From contig NC_080168.1 in NCBI RefSeq assembly GCF_950295315.1, positions 72,458,553-72,522,552 on the forward strand: a stretch of DNA of 64,000 nucleotides, in the 5' to 3' direction. The position numbers and the translations under genes are program-made. Positions 10,553-20,876 of this stretch are shown here, piece after piece. Source of the stretch: Erinaceus europaeus. Its lineage: Eukaryota; Chordata; Mammalia; Eulipotyphla; Erinaceidae. Every line of letters starts with the position of its first letter. Position 1 is the stretch's first letter. The notes beneath the pieces are model-generated. The model worked only from the letters and a program-made list of their open reading frames with translations. It was not told the origin of the DNA and ran no database searches.

Positions 10553-10816
10553 AGGTCCAGGTGGTAGTGCACCCAGTTGAGTGCACATGTTACTGTGCAC
10601 AAAGACGTGGGTTTAAGCCCCTGATCCTCATCTGCAAGAGAGAACTTTCACCAGAAGTGAAACAGAGCTGCAGGTGTTTCTCTCCTTTTCTATCTGTCCT
10701 ATCAAAATAAACAAAAGGAAGAAGAAAAAAAAAAAAGGAAAAATAACTGCTGAGATTGGTAGATTTGTTCTGCAGGCCTGAAGCCCCAGTGATAATCCTG
10801 GTGGCAAAAAAAGCTC
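10553..10816 (+). mobile_element. tRNA-derived SINE, long form, diverged
   Basis: GGTCCAGGTGGTAGTGCACC head and final GCCCCAGTGATAATCCTGG module. It ends about 45 bases from the donor of window exon 13. Confidence 0.8.
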
Positions 10817-10859
10817 AAGTAAAAGTAAAGAAAAAAAAAATCAATGATTTTTTACATAC

Positions 10860-10950
10860 CTGTAAGATTACAGTTGCTAAAGCTCCAGTTAGGTACAATG
10901 AAAGACAGTCACAAGCTGTTGCTGTCCACTTATCACTCCCACCAGTTGGC
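10860..10950 (-). CDS. RNF17: RNF17 window exon 13: small SN-like exon after the 22 kb intron
   Basis: 91 bases, acceptor tttgttttag, donor gtatgt. It completes an Arg codon and reads [20 protein letters not shown], then [10 protein letters not shown], ending on a codon boundary. It is the first exon after the large intron that hosts the nested L1 elements. A SINE ends about 45 bases from its donor (around 10816). Confidence 0.94.
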
Positions 10951-11132
10951 CTAAAACAAAAAAATAACAATTTGTTTTATATAAAAATTTGAGATGTAAA
11001 TATAAAATAGGTACTACACACATTTGAAATAGCTACAAATGTAGTAAGACATCAATTTACATAAGATTATAAGTTAATTTTCACAAACTTCAAATTTCAT
11101 AGCCATTTCTTACTCTGTTTTACTTATAGCTC

Positions 11133-11137
<5 letters not shown>

Positions 11138-11178
<41 letters not shown>
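11138..11178. repeat. (CA)n microsatellite
   Basis: About 20 uninterrupted CA units. Confidence 0.97.
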
Positions 11179-11181
<3 letters not shown>

Positions 11182-11223
11182 CTGTAGCTACATTGAGAGC
11201 TCTGGTATGCTTAAAGTATTTTT

Positions 11224-11507
11224 TTTAACATTCATTTATTTATTTTCTTTTGTTGCCCTTGTTTTACTGTTGCAGTTATTATTGTTGTTATTGATGTCAT
11301 CGTTGGATAGGACAGAGAGAAGTGGAGAGAGGATGGGAAGACAGAGAGGGGGAGAGAAACATAGACACCTGCAGACCTGCTTCACCGCCTGTGAAGCAAC
11401 TCCCCTACAGGTGGGGAGATGGGGACTCGAACTAGGATCTTTACACCAGTCCTTGCGCTTTGGGCCACATGCGCTTAACCCACTGTACTACAGCCAGACT
11501 CCCTGAT
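11224..11507 (-). mobile_element. tRNA-derived SINE with TSD
   Basis: Flanked by TTAAAGTATTTTT on both sides (11211-11223 and 11508-11520). Reverse copy with GGGACTCGAACTAGGATC. Confidence 0.92.
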
Positions 11508-11520
11508 TAAAGTATTTTTA

Positions 11521-12106
11521 AGCTACTATGGATATACACTGATATACATTAATTATGATATCAACTTTCAGAAAGCAGGATAACATTATGTTAGACTCAT
11601 CACCATCTCTCTGTTTGTAGATAGTACCTGCACACAGAAAGTACTCCAAAAGTATTTATTGAAATACAAAAAGGATATCCCACTTGCAATAATGATTCTA
11701 CTGCCCAAGGAGTTTTAGATATTTTTTAAATTAAATCTAATATAAATATCAGTCTCAATAATTTATATAGAATTTATGTTTAAATATTCATAGTAAACAG
11801 TGCTCACTAAATACTGGCTGGTGCTCAATTTTAGCATTCATTTTAATTTGCAGCATTTAAATTCAATGACCTTAGGCATTTTTACTCATCAAGTCTAAAC
11901 CAAAGAACTAGCTCAAGAGATTTCAAGTAGCATAATGTTGGCTTTGAAAGATTTTTAGACATAGCTTCTAGATTTAGAGTTTTGTTGGAGCTGACCCATC
12001 AACTGAATAATTATTGATCTGGCCAATCCCTTCATGTCAAATGGTTTATGTAAGTGAATTATCACAATCAATTGTGTATATAGGATTTAGATGCTACACT
12101 TAAAAT
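11521..12106. other. Large-intron DNA, nothing recognised
   Basis: AT-rich, no clear repeat or coding signature by eye. Confidence 0.45.
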
Positions 12107-12965
12107 TTTTTTTAGACTTGCAGAGGTGGGGCTACGAACAGCAGCAGATCTCCTTCTCTCCCTCCCCCTCCCCCTCCCCTCCCCTCCCCTCTCTTCCCCT
12201 CCCCCTCCATGAACTAGGAATACCAAAGGAGACCACCAGGGACCAAAACAAGACAGGGACAGGACGAGAAACTAGGAATACCAAAGGAGACCACCAGGGA
12301 CCAAAACAAGACAGGGACAGGATGAGAAACAACTACAAGTACAAACCAAATCACCGGTGAGTGCAAACACATGTGGCTGGTGAAAGAGAGGAGCCTAGGG
12401 AGAGATTAAGTGGATGGTAACAGTCTCGGCAGTTTATCAGTTGAGACACCACCTCCAGTCTGTTCCACCACCAAGGGGACAGCTAAAGGAAGGAGAGGAC
12501 TCCCCAGAGACTCACCAAGTGAGTCTCCATTGCTACTGCCCTCAGAATCTGGAGGAACAGCAGGGAGGGACACCAGGGGACAGAGATCTAACCAGGAAAC
12601 TCAGAAGACATATACCTCTGTGGCATAGCCCTGGGGCTGTGAAAGTTTCTTTGCATAACCACTGGATTATCTCTGCCACACCCTGCTTTATCTCTTGGTC
12701 AGGAGTCAGTGATTAAGCTAAGAAGCCTACTTATAGTTTAAAAGCCCTCAGGCTCCCATAGCCTACAGAGAAGAAAAAAAAAAAAAAAAAGAGGCTTTTA
12801 AACCACTGAGCTCCAACTCAGGGATTAACATACTATTGAAACAAGTGTTAACTTCCACCACTGTGAACCCTTTAATTACCTTACTTAGACACAAGTCAAT
12901 CCAGGAAATAGTGATTAGCAATTTGAAAAGTTCTGAGAGAGGGAACTCATAACATAATATATAAA

Positions 12966-13760
12966 ATGATTAAACTAACAAGAAGAAATATTGGAGAAAT
13001 GAACCAGGACAAGAGTCCAGCTAAAAGCCCCCCAAAGGGTGAAGCACAAAATAATGAGGTCAACATCCAAACACTAGCTAAGGAAATAATCACAGGAGTG
13101 AATAAAGAGTTTGAAAGAATTGTCATCAGAAATATAGGAACAACAAATGAGACTCTGGAAGAAAACACTAATTATTTCAAGGTTAGTAGAGAGCTGAAAG
13201 GTGAAATAGCTGAGCTAAGAACACAACTAGCTGAACAAGCTAAAACAGTATCAGAACAGGGTAACAAAATAGATGAACTCCAGAAAACAGTAGAGGGCAG
13301 AGAGAATAGAATCTATGAGGCTGAAGACAGAATTAGCAAGATCGAGGACAAATTAGAGACAACTAAAAAAGAAGTAAGAGATCTCAAAAAGAGATTAAGA
13401 GATGCTGAAAACAACAACAGAGTCCTGGGATGACTTCAAAAGAAACAATATACACATTATTGGCTTACCAGAGGAAGAAAGAGAGGGTGAGGAAGAAAGC
13501 ATTCTTCTGGCCAAAATAGCTGAAAACTTCTCTAGACAACATAAAAGACATAAAGGTTCAAGAAGTCCAGAGGGTCCCAAACAGAATTAACCCAGACTTA
13601 AAGACACCAAGACACATCATACTTAGAATGGAAAGGAATAAGGATAAAAAAAGGATCCTGAAGGCTGCAAGAGAAAAAACAAAGAGTCACCTACAGAGGA
13701 AAACCCATAAGATTAGCAGTAAACTTCTCCACAGAAACACTATAGACCAGAAGAGAATGG

Positions 13761-13850
<90 letters not shown>

Positions 13851-14000
13851 GAGAAAGGCTTTCAACCAAGACTACTGTATCCTGCTAGACTGTCATTCAG
13901 ACTAGATGGAGGCATCAAAACCTTCTCAGACAAGCAACAGTTGAAGGAATCAACTATCACCAAGCCTGCCCTGAAAGAAGTTCTGAAAGGTCTTCTATAA
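12966..14000 (+). pseudogene. L1 ORF1 of the older element, broken
   Basis: ORF1p is the trimeric RNA-binding chaperone of the L1 particle. The frame from 12966 keeps the N-terminal region and coiled coil for 155 residues and then shifts near 13428, where GTCCTGGGATG lacks two bases present in the inner copy (GTCCTATGGGATG). The RRM-like and C-terminal parts continue in another frame. A (GT)n(AT)n microsatellite at 13761-13850 has replaced roughly 25 bases of C-terminal coding sequence. Confidence 0.9.
13761..13850. repeat. (TG)n(TA)n compound microsatellite inside L1 ORF1
   Basis: About 30 TG units followed by about 11 TA units, sitting exactly where the inner L1 has the coding stretch GATATCTATCGAGTGCTCAA. 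Confidence 0.95.
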
Positions 14001-14345
14001 ACAGTCAGGGATGGACCTTGAAAAAATCATGTTGAGTGAAGTAAGTCAGAAACAGAAGGATGAATATGGGATGATCTCACTCTCAGGCAGAAGTTGAAAA
14101 ACAAGAGCAGAAAAGAAAACAGAAGTAGAACCTGAAATGGAATTGGCATATCGCACCAAAGTAAAAGACTCTGGGGTGGGTGGGTGGGTGAGAATACAGG
14201 TCCATGAAGAATGATAAATGACATAGTGGGGGTTGTATTGTTAAATGGGAAACTTGGGAATGTTATGCATGTACAAACTATTGTATTTACTGTTGAATGT
14301 AAAACATTAATTCCCCAATAAAGAAATTAAAAATAAAACAGTCAG
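13999..14345 (+). mobile_element. 5'-truncated L1 3' end inserted in the older L1
   Basis: The insert 14009-14335 (327 bp) is flanked by AAACAGTCAG (13999-14008 and 14336-14345). It holds only the ORF2 tail and 3' UTR, including the GGGTGGGTGGGTGGG tract and a terminal CCAATAAAGAAATTAAAAAT. It lies in the ORF1-ORF2 spacer of the host L1. Confidence 0.93.
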
Positions 14346-14397
14346 ACCACCATAAATAGGACATATATCAGAACACTCTAAAACTCTACAAGAATGA

Positions 14398-14615
14398 ATG
14401 GCATTAAAATATCTTCAATCTTTGATATCAATAAATGTCAATGGCCTGAATTCACCTATTAAAAGACACAGAGTAGGAAGATGGATCAGAAAACACAACC
14501 CAACAATATGCTGTCTACAGGAAACCCACCTAACTCAACAAGACAAACAAAGACTTAGAGTGAAAAGGATGAAAAACTATCATACAAACCAATGGCCCAC
14601 AAAAAAGGGCAGGAA
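14398..14615 (+). pseudogene. L1 ORF2 of the older element, left part (endonuclease start)
   Basis: It encodes the N-terminus of the AP-like endonuclease ([27 protein letters not shown]). It is interrupted at 14615 by the 6.2 kb insertion and resumes at 20862-20877. Confidence 0.9.
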
Positions 14616-15272
14616 GGAGGATTCGACTTCCGGAGGCGGAGCTACGAGCAGCAGATCGCATTCTCTCCTCTCCTCTCCTCTCCTCTCCCGGATCAACTAG
14701 GAATACCAAAGGAGACCACCCGGACCGAAACAAGACAGGACTAGAATGACCACAGAAACCCAGTAAATCACCCGTGAGTACAAACACGCGTGGCTGGTGA
14801 CAGAGAGGAGAGAGGGGCCTAAGGAGAGATTAAGTGAATGCTAACAGTTCGACAGTTTGTCAGTGGAGACACCACCTCCAGTCTGCTCCACCAACAAGGG
14901 GACAGCTGAAGGGAGGAAAGGACTCCCCAGAGACTCACCAAGTGCAACTCTGAGTCTCCATTGCTACTACCCTCAGAATCTGGAGCAGCAACAGGGAGGG
15001 ACACCAGGGTACAGAGATCTAACCAGGAAACTCAGGAGAAGACCTATACCTCGGTGGCATAGCTGAGGGGCTGTGAAAGTCTCTTTGCATAACCACTGGA
15101 TTATCTCTGCCACACCCTGCTTTATCTCTTGGTCAGGAGTCAGTGATTAAGCTAAGAAGCCTATTGATAGTTTAAAAGCCCTCAGGCTCCCATAGCCTAC
15201 AGGGGAAAAAAAAAGGCTTTTACACCACTGAACTCCAACTCAGGGATTGAAAAAACTGTTAACTTATATAAA
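14616..15272 (+). promoter_or_regulatory. L1 5' UTR of the inner element
   Basis: L1 5' UTRs hold an internal pol II promoter. This one is short, starts with a CpG-bearing block (CGACTTCCGGAGGCGGAG) and a TCTCC repeat (about 14663-14690), and is recognisably the same as 12107-12965 in the older L1, where the CpGs are mostly lost. Promoter activity is an inference. Confidence 0.7.
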
Positions 15273-16247
15273 ATGGTTAAAACAACAAGAAAAAATATTG
15301 GAAACTCGAACCAGGACAAGAGTCCAGCTAAAAGTCCTCCAGAGGGTGAAGCACAAAACAACGAGTTCAACAACCAAACATTAGCTAAGGAAATAATCAC
15401 AGGAGTGAGTAAAGAATTTGAAAAAATTGTAATCAGAAATGCAGGAACAACAAATGAGAATATGGAAGAAAATTCTAATTATCTCATGGTTATTAGAGAG
15501 CTGAAAGCTGAAATCGCTGAGCTAAGAAGGCAACTAGCTGAACAAGCTAAAACAGTATCAGAGCAGGGCAACAAAATAGATGAACTCCAGAAAGCAGTAG
15601 AGGGCAGAGAGAATAGAATCAATGAGGCTGAAGACAGAATTAGCAAGATTGAGGATGAATTAGAGACAACTAAAAAAGAAGTAAGAGATCTCAAAAAGAG
15701 ATTAAGAGATGCTGAAAACAACAACAGAGTCCTATGGGATGACTTCAAAAGAAACAATATACGCATTATTGGCTTACCAGAGGAAGAAAGAGAAGGGGAG
15801 GAAGAAAGCGTTCTCCAGGCCATAATAGCTGAAAATTTCTCTAGTCTAGACAACACCAAAGACATAAAGATTCAAGAAGCCCAGAGGGTCCCAAACAGAA
15901 TTAACCCAGACCTAAAGACACCAAGACATGTCATACTTAGAATGGAAAGGAATAAGGATAAAGAAAGGATCCTCAAGGCTGCAAGAGAAAAACAAAGAGT
16001 CACCTACAAAGGAAAACCCATAAGATTAGCAGCAGACTTCTCCATACAAACACTACAGACCAGAAGAGAATGGCAAGATATCTATCGAGTGCTCAATGAG
16101 AAAGGCTTTCAGCCAAGAATACTATATCCTGCTAGACTGTCATTCAGACTAGATGGAAGCATCAAAACCTTCTCAGACAAGCAACAGTTGAAGGAAGCAA
16201 CCATCACCAAGCCTGCCCTGAAAGAAGTTCTGAAAGGTCTCCTATAA
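15273..16247 (+). CDS. L1 ORF1p, intact, 324 aa
   Basis: This is the RNA-binding, trimer-forming protein of LINE-1, which coats L1 RNA in cis. The open frame gives 324 residues, close to the roughly 340 usual in mammals. A polar N-terminus is followed by a long coiled coil at about residues 65-155 (heptad-like ELRRQLAEQAKTVSEQGNKI), an RRM core at about 160-255 (NNIRIIGLPEEEREGEE) and a C-terminal domain (RVPNRINPDLKTPRHVILRM, GFQPRILYPARL). No stops or shifts. ORF2 starts 56 bases downstream. It is the only L1 ORF in the window that is fully open. Confidence 0.95.
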   Translation: MVKTTRKNIGNSNQDKSPAKSPPEGEAQNNEFNNQTLAKEIITGVSKEFEKIVIRNAGTTNENMEENSNYLMVIRELKAEIAELRRQLAEQAKTVSEQGNKIDELQKAVEGRENRINEAEDRISKIEDELETTKKEVRDLKKRLRDAENNNRVLWDDFKRNNIRIIGLPEEEREGEEESVLQAIIAENFSSLDNTKDIKIQEAQRVPNRINPDLKTPRHVILRMERNKDKERILKAAREKQRVTYKGKPIRLAADFSIQTLQTRREWQDIYRVLNEKGFQPRILYPARLSFRLDGSIKTFSDKQQLKEATITKPALKEVLKGLL

Positions 16248-16303
16248 ACAACCAGACCACCACAAATAGGACATATATCAAAACACTCTAAAACTCTACA
16301 AGA

Positions 16304-19300
16304 ATGGCGTTAAAATTTCTTCAATATTTGATATCAATAAATGTCAATGGCCTGAATTCACCTATTAAAAGACACAGAGTAGGAAGATGGATCAGAAAAC
16401 ACAACCCAACAATATGTTGTCTACAGGAAACTCACCTACGTCAACAAGACAAACACAGACTTAAAGTGAAAGGATGGAAAACTATCATTCAAGCCAATGG
16501 CCCACAAAAAAGGGCAGGAACAGCTATTCTCATATCTGACATGATAGACTTTAAAATACATAAGATTAAAAAAGATAGGAATGGACACTACTTAATGCTC
16601 AGAGGATCAGTCAATCAAAAGGACTTAACAATCATTAATATCTATACACCCAATGAGAAGCCATCTAAATACATCAAACTTCTACTGAAAGAGCTACAGC
16701 AATATATTAACAGTAACACAATCATAGTAGGGGACTTCAACACCCCACTCTCTCAACTTGACAGATCATCCAGGCAGAAAATCAGTAAAGACATAAGGGA
16801 GCTAAATGAAGAGATAGATAAACTAGAACTATTGGACATTTTCAGAGTCATTCATCCCAAGAAACTGGAATACACATTTTACTCAAATCCACATGGATCA
16901 TTCTCAAAGATAGACCATATGTTAGGCTACAAAGACAGCATCAGCCAATTCAAGAGCACTGAAATCATCCCAAGCATCTTCTCAGACCACAGTGGAATTA
17001 AACTAACACTTAACAATCAACAAAAGATTAGTAACAGTCCCAAAATGTGGAAGCTCAACAGTACACTTCTTAACAACTTCTGGGTCAAAGAGGAAATCAA
17101 GGAAGAAATCAAAATGTTTCGAGAGTTCAATGAAAATGAAGACACAAGCTATCAAAATATTTGGGACACAGCTAAAGCAGTCCTAAGAGGGAAGTTCATA
17201 GCTATACAAGCACACATTAGGAAACAAGAAAAGGCACAAATAAACAGCCTGATTGCACATCTTAAAGACCTAGAAGAAGAACAACAAAGGAATCCTAAAG
17301 CAACCAGAAGGACAGAAATCACTAAAGTTAGGGCAGAAATAAATAACATTGAGAATAGGAAAACCATACAAAAGATCAATGAAAGTAAATGTTGGTTCTT
17401 CGAAAGAGTAAACAAAATCGACAAACCTTTAGCCAGACTCACAAAACAAAAAAAGGGAGAAGACCCAAATAAATCGGATAGTAAATGAAAAAGGAGAAAT
17501 CACAACAGACACTGCAGAAATTCAACATATCATGCGAGGCTTCTATGAACAACTATATGCGACCAAGCTAGAGAACCTGGAAGAAATGAATGATTTCCTA
17601 GATACCTACCAACTTCTAAAACTAAGTAAAGAGGAAGTGGATAACATGAACAGGCCCATCACAGCTAATGACATTGAAACAGTTATCAAAAATCTTCCCA
17701 AAAATAAAAGTCCTGGACCAGATGGTTTTACAAATGAATTCTACAAAACTTTCAAAGAAGAACTAATACCTCTACTTTTAAAAGTCTTCCAGAAGATTGA
17801 AGACACTGGAATACTCCCTGCCAGCTTCTATGAAGCCAACATCACCCTGATACCAAAAACAGACAGGGACACAACAAGAAAAGAAAACTACAGACCAATA
17901 TCTCTGAAGAACATAGATGCGAAAATATTGAACAAAATTCTAGCCAACCGGATACAGCAGTATATCAAAAAGATTGGTAATCATGACCAAGTGGGGTTTA
18001 TCCCAGGCATGCAAGGTTGGTTTAATATACGTAAATCAATCAATGTGATCCACCACATCAACAAAAGCAAGACCAAAAACCACATGGTCATATCAATAGA
18101 TGCAGAGAAAGCCTTTGACAAAATACAACATCCCTTTATGATTAAAACACTACAAAATATGGGAATAGATGGAAAATTCCTGAAGATAGTGGAGTCTATA
18201 TATAGCAAACCTACAGCCAACATCATACTCAATGGTGAAAAACTAAAAGCAGTTCCACTCAGATCAGGTACTAGACAGGGCTGCCCACCATCACCATTAC
18301 TATTCAACATAGTGTTGGAAGTTCTTGCCATAGCAATCAGGCAGGAGCAAGGAATTAAAGGGATACAGATTGGAAGAGAAGAAGTCAAACTCTCCTTATT
18401 TGCAGATGACATGATAGTATACATGGAAAAACCTAAGGAATCCAGCAAGAAGCTTTTGGAAATCATCAGGCAATACAGTAATGTGTCAGGCTATAAAATT
18501 AACATTCAAAGTCAGTGGCATTCCTCTATGCAAACACTAAGTTACAAGAAATTGAAATCCAGAAATCAGTTCCTTTTTCTATAGCAACAAAAACAATAAA
18601 ATATCTAGGAGTAAACCTAACCAAAGAAGTGAAAGACTTGTATACTGAAAATTATGAGTCACTACTCAAAGAAATTGAAAAAGACACCAAGAAGTGGAAA
18701 GATATTCCATGTTCATGGGTTGGAAGAATTAACATCATCAAAATGAATATATTACCCAGAGCCATCTACAAATTTAATGCTATCCCCATCAAGATCCCAA
18801 GCACATTTTTTAGGAGAATAGAAAAAATGCTACAAATGTTTATCTGGAACCAGAAAAGACCTAGAACTGCCAAAACAATCTTGAGAAAAAAGAACAGAAC
18901 CGGAGGCATCACACTCCCAGATCTCAAACTGTATTATAGAGCCATTGTCATCAAAACTGCTTGGTACTGGAACATGAACAGACACACTGACCAGTGGAAT
19001 AGAATTGAGAGCCCAGAAATGAGGCCCCACACGTATGGACATCTAATCTTTGACAAAGGGGCCCAGACTATTACATGGGGAAAGCAGAGTCTCTTCAACA
19101 AATGGTGTTGGAAACAATGGGTTGAAACATGCAGAAGAATGAAACTGAATCACTGTATTTCACCAAATACAAAAGTAAATTCCAAGTGGATCAAGGACTT
19201 GGATGTTAGACCAGAAACTATCAGATACTTAGAGGAAAATATTGGCAGAACTTTTTTCCGCATAAATTTTAAAGACATTTTCAATGAAACAAATCCAATT

Positions 19301-20129
19301 ACAAGGAAGACTAAGGCAAGTATAAACCTATGGGACTACATCCAATTAAAAAGCTTCTTTATAGCAAAAGAAACCACTACCCAAATCAAGAGACCCCTCA
19401 CAGAATGGGAGAAGATCTTTACATGCCATACATCAGATAAGAGTTTAATAACCAACATATATAAAGAGCTTGCCAGACTCAACAACAAGACAACAAATAA
19501 CCCCATCCAAAAATGGGGGGAGGACTTGGACAGAATATTCACCACAGAAGAGATCCAAAAGGCCGAGAAACACATGAAAAAATGCTCCAAGTCTCTGATT
19601 GTCAGAGAAATGCAAATCAAGACAACAATGCGATATCACTTCACTCCTGTGAGAATGTCACACATCAGAAAAGGTAACAGCAGCAAATGCTGGAGAGGGT
19701 GTGGGGTCAAAGGAACCCTCCTGCACTGCTGGTGGGAATGTCAATTGATCCAACCTCTGTGGAGAACAGTCTGGAGAACTCTCAGAAGGCTAGAAATGGA
19801 CCTACCCTATGACCCTGCAATTCCCCTCCTGGGGATATATCCTAAGGAACCCAACACATCCATCCAAAAAGATCTGTGTGCACATATGTTCTTGGCAGCA
19901 CAATTTGTAATAGCCAAAACCTGGAAGCAACCCAGGTGTCCAACAACAGATGAGTGGCTGAGCAAGTTGTGGTATATATACACAGTGGAATACTACTCAG
20001 CTGTAAAAAAATGGTGACTTCACCGTTTTCAGCCGATCTTGGATGGACCTTGAAAAAATCATGTTGAGTGAAATAAGTCAGAAACAGAAGGATGAATATG
20101 GGATGATCTCACTCTCAGGCAGAAGTTGA
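16304..20129 (+). pseudogene. L1 ORF2p (endonuclease and reverse transcriptase), three one-base frameshifts
   Basis: ORF2p nicks DNA and reverse transcribes L1 RNA. Three open segments (16304-17488, 17532-18584, 18515-20017) cover the endonuclease ([34 protein letters not shown]), the RT ([32 protein letters not shown], active site FADDM near 18400) and the C-terminal Cys region (C-x3-C-x7-H-x4-C near 19688-19740). Compared with the older copy, the breaks are an extra A at 17448-17454 (seven versus six), a missing A at 18508-18510 (three versus four) and an extra A at 20005-20011 (seven versus six), which removes about 40 C-terminal residues. Correcting for these, the span equals about 1,274 codons, the normal mammalian length. 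Confidence 0.93.
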
Positions 20130-20321
20130 AAAACAAGATTAGAAAAGAAAACACAAGTCGAACCTGAAATGGAATTGGAGTATTACACCAAAGTAAAAGT
20201 CTCTGGGGTGGGTGGGCGGGTGGGGAGAATACAGGTCCATGAAAAATGATGAATGAAATAGTGGGGGTTGTATTGTTAAATGGGAATCTGGGGAATGTTA
20301 TGCATGTAAAAAAAAAAAAAA
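20130..20321 (+). mobile_element. Truncated 3' UTR of the inner L1
   Basis: It carries the GGGTGGGTGGGCGGGTGGGG tract and ends at GTTATGCATGT followed by 14 A (20308-20321). Sibling copies continue with ACAAACTATTGTATTTACTG and a CCAATAAAG polyA signal; both are missing here. Confidence 0.88.
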
Positions 20322-20861
20322 GAAGTAGAAACGCAAAGCAGAAATTGACTGAGTTTGGAGTATGGCACCAAAGTAAGAAAGCAGAAGTACACTAGAGTTT
20401 GCAGTGAGTACCTCCCTAATACTTCTTCTCCACTTTTCCAAGCTTTGGGTCCATGATTGCTCAACAATTTGTTTGGCTTTGTATGTTAACTCTCTTTTCA
20501 GTCACCAGGTTCCAGGTGTCATCAGGATGCCGGCCAGACTTCCCTGGATTGAAGACCCCACCAATATGTCCTAGAGCTCAGCTTCCCCAGAGATCCACCC
20601 TACTAGGGAAAGAGAGAGGCAGACTGGGAGTATGGACTGACCAGTCAACGCCCATGTTCAGCGGGGAAGCAATTACAGAAGCCAGACCTTCTACCTTCTG
20701 CAACCCACAATGACCCTGGGTCCATGCTCCCAGAGGGATAGAGAATGGGAAAGCTATCGGGGGAGGGGGTGGGATATGGAGATTGGGCGGTGGGAATTGT
20801 GTGGAGTTGTACCCCTCCTACCCTATGGTTTTGTTAATTAATCCTTTCTTAAATAATAAAA
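20322..20861 (+). repeat. Second L1-like 3' end / unnamed A-tailed family, copy 3
   Basis: It begins GAAGTAGAAACGCAAAGC and contains TTGGAGTATGGCACCAAAG, resembling the L1 3' UTR at about 20160-20200. It then becomes the unnamed repeat (CCAGACCTTCTACCTTCTGC, GGGAATTGTGTGGAGTTGTA) and ends in AATAATAAA plus A-run. It lies inside the TSD-bounded insertion, so it arrived together with the inner L1. Confidence 0.85.
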
Positions 20862-20876
20862 AAAAAAGGGCAGGAA

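Larger units (their letters stand above)
14601..20876 (+). mobile_element. Inner, younger full-length L1 plus extra 3' sequence, with 15-bp TSD
   Basis: The insert 14616-20861 (6,246 bp) is flanked by AAAAAAGGGCAGGAA (14601-14615 and 20862-20876), and the uninterrupted target is visible in the inner L1's own ORF2. It has a 657-bp CpG-rich 5' UTR (14616-15272), intact ORF1, near-intact ORF2 and a 3' UTR that stops early at GTTATGCATGT (20307) with a 14-base A-run. A further 540 bp of a second L1-like 3' end follows and ends in the final A-run before the TSD. Confidence 0.94.

Noticed and set aside
13629..13870. Val-Cys and Thr-His repeat peptides
   Set aside because: They are translations of the (TG)n microsatellite, not proteins.
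17152..18466. Minus-strand open frames opposite L1 ORF2, some over 90 codons
   Set aside because: They are shadows of the L1 reading frame.
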